Position numbers and translations under genes: made by a program
In this document: piece by piece, positions 57,393 to 64,000 of the stretch
Layout: each line of letters opens with the position of its first letter
How positions within the stretch are numbered: the stretch's first letter is position 1
Notes under the pieces: generated by a model
What the model was told of the DNA's origin: nothing
What the model saw: the letters and a program-made list of their open reading frames with translations, nothing else
The model's database searches: none
DNA from: Gracilaria domingensis
Taxonomy: Eukaryota; Rhodophyta; Florideophyceae; Gracilariales; Gracilariaceae
Reading direction: 5' to 3'
Assembly (NCBI GenBank): GCA_022539475.1
Contig: VCMS01000319.1
Coordinates: forward strand, 1-64,000
Length of the DNA: 64,000 nt

Positions 57393-57899
57393 CTACACCA
57401 AGATCTCTAGCGGAAGAACAGATGCATAGTCCACATCACTGATAATTCCAGCAAGCATCGTCAGCGAAGAGCGATGAAGACGAAGAAAGCTGAGAAGACC
57501 CATCATGAATTTGCTTCCAAGTCGTCGTTGGGTATGATCACCTGTAATCTGAGAACGAGGAGTATCATCGATGGAGTCAATACTAGCATTTCTCGTCTCC
57601 AACTCTTGTCTCTAGTAGTTCCGTAGGACACAACAGAGATTATTGGCAGCCCATTTGGTTGAGTTTGAATTGTACTTGGCGCAATCTGTTTCTTTTGTGA
57701 TGAATGGTTTATGATTAAAGATCATTTGATTGTCTGTCCCTAAGTATGTTTGACATACGCTGTGGAGGGGTAATTGAAGGTTCTCAGCCCGAATGAAAAT
57801 CAAGCGCCACATTTTCATCATCCAGTAGGCTGTGCTTGAACCAATTGTCGAACTGCGTTTGTCAATATCCAGCTTCTTAGTGCTGACAAAAATGTACAT
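57393..57899 (-). pseudogene. Unassigned minus-strand frame with one in-frame stop
   Basis: Two pieces in the same minus frame, split by a TAG, read protein-like ('TYLGTDNQMIFNHKPFITKE', 'SKFMMGLLSFLRLHRSSLTM'). No family recognised; possibly a shadow or another relic between R copies 2 and 3. Confidence 0.25.
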
Positions 57900-57939
57900 A
57901 ATTAGGAGCTTATTGGGTTCAAATTTTGACTAATACCCA

Positions 57940-58185
57940 GAAAAAACTCGTTAGGGGAAATTAAGAGGGCTTTCAATAGACGTGTATGCAAGATGCCTGG
58001 TGTAGTAAGGTAATATGAGCAATTCAATTGAAGTAAGGGTTTATTTCATTGTTTTCTTCTTGAGTGTGATTTTTTGAGAAAAATTACTTTCACGGAAGTG
58101 AATTGGAATTTCAATGACGAGTGCTATTTCCGTTTTCGGCACCATGATGCTTCAATGACAACGGGTTTTTGCTACGAATATCTTA
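57940..58185 (+). repeat. Repeat R, copy 3
   Basis: Shares 'AAAAACTCGTTAGGGGAAA', 'GCAAGATG.CTGGTGTAGTAAGGTAAT' and 'ATGATGCTTCAATGACAA.GGGTTTTTGCTA' (broken by small changes) with copies 2 and 4. It ends only about 90 bp before copy 4. Confidence 0.7.
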
Positions 58186-58269
58186 GCTAGCCGTGGCACA
58201 ATATTATATCTTTCAGTGCCCTTATGGACAGTAAATTGTTCCCAAGTGAATCCAACTTTGAGCCGACCC

Positions 58270-58525
58270 ATGCAAAACTCGATAAGGGAAGACTAAAAGG
58301 GTTTTCAGAAGACTTGCAGACAAGATGACTGGTGTAGTAAGGTAATTTGACCAACGTCATTGAAAAATAAGTAACGTTTTGTTTCACTGACATTTCCATG
58401 AGTGTGATTTTTTGAAAAAATTAAATTCCTCGAAAGTGCCCTTTCATTTTATTGAAAGGCATCAATTCCATTTACCGCCACATGATGATTCAATGACAAT
58501 GGGTTTTGCTAGGGCGAACGGAGAC
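58270..58525 (+). repeat. Repeat R, copy 4
   Basis: Closest to copy 2, as listed there. It lies about 1.2 kb before the glycosyltransferase gene and has an inverted counterpart (copy 5) at the far side of that gene. Confidence 0.85.
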
Positions 58526-59728
58526 CAGAGGGATACGTTGCCAATTTTTTCGAAATTTAGGCCAGTTTGGACAAGATTCGGGGTTTCCTCGTAAAACTTC
58601 TCTCCTCTATACGTATAAAAAACTTCTTCCCTTGGTCGTTTCCGGAACATTCTTCGCGGATACTTGTGGGTCTTTCATAGGCTACCTTCGCGCATTCAGA
58701 ATAAGGTTTCTTCGGGCTCCAAACTGCAGGCCAGATTTCGGTCCCTATATGAACCTATTTTGAACACAAGCGGTACTCTTCTAGCACGCTTTATTGGTAT
58801 CAAATAGCCTCTAGAAGCCCGTATATGTTCCATTAGAGATGTACATTGTGGAATAACACAGGTTTTCGTCTGAATGAACACAGATGCCGAGAAGTAAAGG
58901 TTTGGATAAACAACTTGCTCCCTGCTGATAACGCTGACGAATAGCTTATTAAGTCACATAACCCATTGAACCCGATTATGATCCAAAATATTGAAATATA
59001 TGGCTTTATGCACACTAAAAGGTAAGAACATATAGTCGGACTACGCATGGGAAGAACATTTGACGAAGCAACGATTTTTCCTACATTTCAATTACAATCT
59101 CTTAAGAGTATCTTGACAAACGAGGCATGCATAAGAGACCCCTGCTAAAATTTACATTCGTAACGTAAATGTTGTGAACTGAGATCAGTTAAGAAGGTTC
59201 TGCTCGGCATAAAAAAAGCTTCTTGGGTAATCAATTACAAAATTTTTGATGCTGTGGTAATATCAGTTTACGAATTTGTACCTTCTGAACGTAAGCAGCA
59301 TATGCTTCTTCAATTACGAAATTTGTACGTAGTTTTGTGCCATCATTCGCGATTTAGAACGCGGTCTAAGAATTGCTATTTGCAAGCACATCTATGAGAA
59401 GTTGGAATTTGACATGCGACAGGCATTTAGCGTTACATCACAATACCAGATATTTTGCTTCATAATTAAAACATTTTGAAAATAACTTAGTACAAAGAAT
59501 AAGTATATTCATATTCGTCTATCTTATATTTAATGAAAAGTACTTTTTAAATTAATTATTGCATTTTAAATTTTTTATTTAATTTCCTTTCTTTACTATC
59601 CTCCAATATGTTCAATATGAGCTTGGCACACTAATTACTAGTACGATAGTACGCTTCAACTACAATCTTGAGCACTGTATTGCCCGATTTCTGTTTCGTT
59701 TGGAAACATAGACGGAAATGTTCTGAAC
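58526..59728. other. Upstream region of the glycosyltransferase gene
   Basis: AT-rich, especially 59460-59600. No gene recognised. TATA-like strings are frequent in such DNA, so no single one can be called the promoter. Confidence 0.4.
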
Positions 59729-62455
59729 ATGGAGACGAGATTTAGATTGAAAGAAAACTTCACTCCTACTTCAAGGCTCAAAATCAAATACAAACGCTTT
59801 CAATGGTTAACCAGAAATATTTCTTCTTTTCCAAAGTATCAATATACAATACGTAGCTTCATTGTTTTGTTCTGTTCTCTTTTCTTGGCGGGGTTCTATG
59901 TAGTGCACGGAAGAAGTTTGCTTTACTTTCAAAATGAACCATTTTCAGAAATTCTAGGTTACGAAAAGCAAGTAGATTTTTACTGCAAAGAAAGTTACCA
60001 AGGTCTTGACCATATATATCAATATGGTACAGATGTAATTAGATCTGAGACGTGCTTGAGACACGGTGGCTGTATCGGATCCAATTGGCAATGTTTTGAA
60101 AGGAAATTACTTACTCGTTCCTCATGTGAGTCCGGACAATGCGAAACGTACTCGTGGAGATCCGCCAGTAATCTCCCAAACACCGAATGTTTGCCACATT
60201 CGCTCCAGGATGAGAGTACAGTACTGAAATTTCGATTCGATATAGATTGTAAATCTTTTTCTTTATGTAAGACAGCAGAAAATTACTGCACCTTACCAAG
60301 AAGTACACAGCACTTGAACGATGGTTCCATGATTTTCTCATTCATCGTGACCTGCACCGAAGGGGCAACAGGAATTGAGCAGACATTGCTAAGCATATTT
60401 CAACAAAGCTACAGAAGATGGGAGGTTATTCTCATTGACAGCACCACTGGTGCGAAATGTATTGAGAGAACCAATGCAGCTAAAGAATTATTTTTTAAAA
60501 AGTTTAGAGACACTATTGAGTCTCAGATCAGAATCATATCTGGAAACAGTTTTAGTGATATAGTAGGTTCTACATACGGTGCAAGCGTTACATTAGGCTC
60601 ATTCTTATGTTTCATCTCACCTGGAGAGTTTCTAGCCCCCAATTTTCTGCTAGAGGCCTGGGGAGAAGCTTCTAGCGCTCCAGAAGTTATTGTAATGTAC
60701 GGAGATAAATATATAATTGGAGAGAAAAGAAGTTTTTTGTGGATTGAATATGCTCTTCAAAGCTTGGAAATTGCAAAAGTCAGGTCTTCTATTCCGACGA
60801 CAATGCTGATCAAAAGAAACACCCTCTTCGAAATCGTTGGATTTCGCTCTAACGTATTAGATAGCGTTTTAAATCACCAAATATGGCTCGAAGTAGTATA
60901 TCGCGCTACATCTCGTAAACGTCTTAACACTTTAAGAAAGCTTAAAAATCCTGTCTCTTGGAGTACACACTTTGAAGCAGTGAAAGAGTATTCTGAGGGG
61001 CTGAACAGCTTGTCTTGGAGCCTGTTTACTTTAAGACATGCTGTTCAACCCAAAAAAATATGTACTTCTCTTCGAAATATGTACTGCGAAGAGACTTTCC
61101 CCCTTCTGAGTGAATTAGAGAAATCCCTCTGGAGAAAAGAAGATCAATGTGTCCTGTTGAATTTACTGGCACTTCTGAAAATGAAGCACAAGTGCATCAG
61201 AGATGTGAGAATACTTCTTGATAATGGGAGGAGAAGTTGTGCTAAATTCAAAAACCAAAAGTCGCTAGCTATATTTCTTTCCACTATACATAGCTTGATA
61301 GAATCTGGACTCATTGAAAGGAAAGTGAAAGACAAGACTCGATGCGAGAAGGAGTTTTTAAACTATTGCAATACAGGGGGAAACGGCCACCCATCTAAAT
61401 ACTTTTTGAAACAATCGTCTCATGAACATCCATATTTTCCTTACTTCAGTCCAAAAGCAGATAATATACTTCGGTCAAATCCGGAATTCAAAAAAGAAGC
61501 AGCGAGAAAATTTTTCAAATCATACGAAAAAGGTCCTTCGCTCATGAAAATACCAAATATATTTCATTTCGTATTCGGTTTTAAAGAAGGAACAGCGGCC
61601 CTTGCTTTTTATCAATATGTTTCTGTCATATCAGCTATTGTTCATAATTCTCCAAATAGAGTAATATTTCACGCTCTTCAAGTCCCAACGGGGAAATGGT
61701 GGAAGCATTTGAAGAGTAAAGTCGAGCTAAAAGTTTGGAAAAAGAGAGATATTAATTCACCTCGTTGTCTGTTGCACTATGCTCATATGTCGGACTACAT
61801 TCGTCTTCTTGCTCTTAAAGAGTATGGAGGAATATACATGGATTTAGATGTCTTATCGTTTAGACCATTAAACATTTCTATTGATTCCGAGTTCGGTATA
61901 GCACGGCAGAACATTCAAACGCAACACACATCTCTAGAAAGCCGCCACAATTATCAGCTTTCCAATTCTGTAATGATTTCAGTTCCAAATTCTACTTTCG
62001 TTAGAGTATGGCTTGACTCTTATAGGTATTTCAGATCGTTGGGAAAAGACGTAAATTGGGACGAGCATTCTTCTCGGCTTCCCTCTCATATTTTAGACCA
62101 ATTTACAGATTTGATTCTATTGAAGTTCGTTTCTGTCCTTCCTGGAGAACGATTCTGGTCAATTTCGTCATATGACACTGAAACTTTCTTCCGAAGAGTT
62201 CCTAGTTGTGATGATCATTGTTTCCTAAGAAGATGGAAATCGGCTGAAGTCTTTCACCTTGGGGTTAACAACGCAACCCTAAGTTACAGAAGTCAATTAG
62301 AATTGGTAGGAGAAAACCACATAGAAACATTCCGTAATACTCTGATCGGATCGCTTTTACGTAGAGCCGGGACAACCTCTCGTGTGTTCAGAGAAAATGG
62401 ATATGCTCGAAGATTTCTCGAGAAAGCTTTAGCTTTACATAGAGTTTGGCAGTGA
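59729..62455 (+). CDS. Membrane-anchored two-domain glycosyltransferase (GT2-like plus GT32)
   Basis: An intact, apparently intronless 908-codon gene. A basic N-terminus and one hydrophobic segment (about residues 41-59, 'IRSFIVLFCSLFLAGFYVV') make a type II anchor, so both catalytic domains should lie in the Golgi lumen. A Cys-rich stretch follows (about 86-187). Residues ~202-400 are GT2/GT-A-like ('FSFIVTC', 'QTLLSIFQQSYRRWEVILID', 'SPGEFLAPNFLLEAW'). Residues ~608-880 are a GT32-type sugar-binding DxD domain ('IPNIFHFVFG', 'HYAHMSDYIRLLALKEYGGI', then D705-L-D707 and 'SFRPL'). The acceptor and sugar are unknown; a role in cell-wall or sulfated galactan or glycoprotein glycan synthesis is a guess from the algal context. 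In the GT2 part, the usual acidic DxD is replaced by S-P-G-E, so only the GT32 half may be catalytic. The first ATG in frame at 59729 was used. Confidence 0.93.
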   Translation: METRFRLKENFTPTSRLKIKYKRFQWLTRNISSFPKYQYTIRSFIVLFCSLFLAGFYVVHGRSLLYFQNEPFSEILGYEKQVDFYCKESYQGLDHIYQYGTDVIRSETCLRHGGCIGSNWQCFERKLLTRSSCESGQCETYSWRSASNLPNTECLPHSLQDESTVLKFRFDIDCKSFSLCKTAENYCTLPRSTQHLNDGSMIFSFIVTCTEGATGIEQTLLSIFQQSYRRWEVILIDSTTGAKCIERTNAAKELFFKKFRDTIESQIRIISGNSFSDIVGSTYGASVTLGSFLCFISPGEFLAPNFLLEAWGEASSAPEVIVMYGDKYIIGEKRSFLWIEYALQSLEIAKVRSSIPTTMLIKRNTLFEIVGFRSNVLDSVLNHQIWLEVVYRATSRKRLNTLRKLKNPVSWSTHFEAVKEYSEGLNSLSWSLFTLRHAVQPKKICTSLRNMYCEETFPLLSELEKSLWRKEDQCVLLNLLALLKMKHKCIRDVRILLDNGRRSCAKFKNQKSLAIFLSTIHSLIESGLIERKVKDKTRCEKEFLNYCNTGGNGHPSKYFLKQSSHEHPYFPYFSPKADNILRSNPEFKKEAARKFFKSYEKGPSLMKIPNIFHFVFGFKEGTAALAFYQYVSVISAIVHNSPNRVIFHALQVPTGKWWKHLKSKVELKVWKKRDINSPRCLLHYAHMSDYIRLLALKEYGGIYMDLDVLSFRPLNISIDSEFGIARQNIQTQHTSLESRHNYQLSNSVMISVPNSTFVRVWLDSYRYFRSLGKDVNWDEHSSRLPSHILDQFTDLILLKFVSVLPGERFWSISSYDTETFFRRVPSCDDHCFLRRWKSAEVFHLGVNNATLSYRSQLELVGENHIETFRNTLIGSLLRRAGTTSRVFRENGYARRFLEKALALHRVWQ

Positions 62456-63839
62456 AACCAGCACAATTATTTAGAATTGTACTCACTAAGATCCATGATG
62501 TTCGCTCTTCTAGTTATAATACTTGAAACATAAGCTGTTTCGAATGCATTCTATGACGAGAAGGGATACTGTTTTACACATCAGTCGAACATGGAATTGG
62601 TACCAACATATTTTCTTCCGTTTTGCTCTCTTTCGTTAGGTATCACTCAAAACCTGTTCGATTCTCATGCGCCCATGTTTTATGATCAGAACTTCTGGTA
62701 AATTAGTTTACTATTTTTTAATCTGCAACCCCAAACATAAGCTGATATAATTTTGAATGGAGCTCCCTTCTTTCATTGCTCTCACTCAATTTGTGCTACA
62801 TTCCTTCGCAGTACACGAAGAGTTGAACTAAAGTTCAGAAAAGGATTTGCCTCTACAGACATATATCCATTATTTCCGAATAAATTCAAGAATTTGGATG
62901 CCCAGGTATGTGTAAAGCTCGGATATAGAGTACAGCTTCTATTTCAGCAACAAGTACTAATTGAGTTGTCAATAAAGCATTTTTCTCGGAGTTTCAAACA
63001 ACATCGATGAAACTCTGGAATTGGTTAGGAACCAGGAAAAGAATTCTTCACCACTCTCTTACAATATAGCCACTTTTTTGTTGACTAGGCTATTTTTCTG
63101 ATACTTGCAGTCGTGTCATACAACATAACAAAAAACCGTGGCTGGCTTCGTTCATTTCGCTCCCATTCTTTCGGTCAATCAAAATTGTTAACGAGCATGT
63201 CTTAGTCTAAACGGCTAAATATTTAGTACACTGAAGAACGTATGATGTTTTTATTTCTGCAAAGCTTTTCTTTTGTCCATATTGACGTTTCATTCCATTC
63301 ACCGCCTTCAAATTCTTATTGGATTCGAATTTAGAAGATTTTACGTAGACAATTTTCTTTTCAGTCAATTTCTGCTAAGAAATATTTTTAGTAAATTATA
63401 ATTTGAACCTCAGCAGACTTGGCGTTTTTAGTTATAGAGTCCTCAGTGCACACTAGTTTCTTAAGAAATGAAGCACGGTTAATATGGAAGAGAGGTGACT
63501 TTGCGATTCTCGCGATTGATCCGAGGCCATGACACTCAGTAAGTGATCAATATAAATATCTATTACTTATTAGTATTATTAAGACTGCCAGTATCTAACA
63601 TTTTGAACCCTTGAAAATTCCTGAAGCATCTACGAAAACGTGCTTTGATACAAAAAAGGAAATGTATTTTCAAAGACTGAAAGTGTTCCCTGAGTGAGGC
63701 GCTCAGCTGGAAAGCAACCTTGGGAATATGGGGAAATGTCGAACATAGGCATCCAATGAAGGCTTGGAGGGATTGAAAAAGGCAGTAAAGAGGGCTTCAA
63801 ACCAGTTAATGGGGATACGAGACTACTACAGGAAGGTTT
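62456..63839. other. Downstream region of the glycosyltransferase gene
   Basis: AT-rich. AATAAA strings occur near 62879 and 62971 and could serve polyadenylation, but they are common by chance in such DNA. The 85-codon frame at 62753-63010 has no motif. Confidence 0.4.
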
Positions 63840-63975
63840 AATTCCCTAGCGAGACCCTTGTTCATCAAAGAACCATGAGGTATTGGATGAAATCGATACT
63901 TTTCAATAAAGTGTCAAGGGACTTCCGAGGAAGTTAATTTCTACAAAAAAAGGACACATTTACTTCAATATTCAT
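63840..63975 (-). repeat. Repeat R, copy 5 (inverted, runs to the window edge)
   Basis: The reverse complement reads 'AATTAACTTCCTCGGAAGT.CC', 'TTATTGAAAAGTATC.ATTTCAT', 'CTCATGGTTCTTTGATGA' and ends 'GCTAGGG', in the same order as copies 1-4 ('AATTAAATTCCTCGAAAGTGCC', 'CATGATGATTCAATGA', 'GCTAGGG'). Together with copy 4 it forms inverted flanks around the glycosyltransferase gene. Confidence 0.6.
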
Positions 63976-64000
63976 TTAATTATCTGTATCTAACCAAATT

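Noticed and set aside
62753-63010. 85-codon frame downstream of the glycosyltransferase
   Set aside because: Short, AT-rich context, no motif; likely chance.

Overview
This window looks like nuclear DNA of a photosynthetic eukaryote, most plausibly a multicellular (florideophyte-type) red alga. The sequence shows a plant-type phytoene desaturase remnant and two phytol-kinase-like copies, an apparently intronless 908-codon glycosyltransferase gene, many decayed transposons, and two assembly gaps (21701-22303, 39219-39403). The taxonomic call is an inference from gene content. No prokaryotic operons, rRNA or tRNA genes were seen.

Layout: 1-2857 has no recognisable gene. 2858-8400 and 22304-27040 are two decayed copies of one ~5 kb DNA transposon with a Plavaka/CACTA-like transposase, tandem repeats at one end and a striking array of palindromes with a TTAGGG/CCCTAA core at the other. 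Between and after them lies a graveyard of host-gene copies: ankyrin repeats (9130-10110), a UFD4/TRIP12-type HECT ubiquitin ligase with the catalytic Cys changed to Ser (10110-11936), two phytol-kinase-like copies (12180-12738 and 30011-30892, both minus), a Notchless WD40 copy (12983-13990), a phytoene desaturase N-terminal fragment (29356-29871), and two copies of the C-terminal part of a reductase (21380-21700 and 31527-32189). A purine-rich repeat family, called T here (14040-14912, 18256-19780, 31055-31524), borders several of these fragments. A Ty3/Gypsy reverse transcriptase fossil lies at 14890-15560.

From about 32 kb the composition becomes AT-richer. A tail-to-tail pair of HAD-phosphatase relatives (32816-34647) is followed by a decayed minus-strand gene with a ParB-like motif and a 2-oxoglutarate-dioxygenase-like end (34912-38410), unassigned plus-strand ORFs (40253-42342), an old yellow enzyme pseudogene (43093-44243), a papain-like Cys-His-Asp domain (45433-46224), and a CACTA element with a Tnp2 transposase (48632-51789) and a divergent accessory gene (47104-48329). 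From 52 to 58.5 kb there are minisatellite-like and dispersed repeats (family R).

The only clearly whole large gene is a membrane-anchored protein carrying a GT2-like and a GT32 glycosyltransferase domain (59729-62455). It sits between oppositely oriented copies of repeat R. Most genes here do not work together: they are isolated copies brought in or left behind by mobile DNA. The possible exception is the CACTA cluster, where transposase and accessory gene are divergently arranged.
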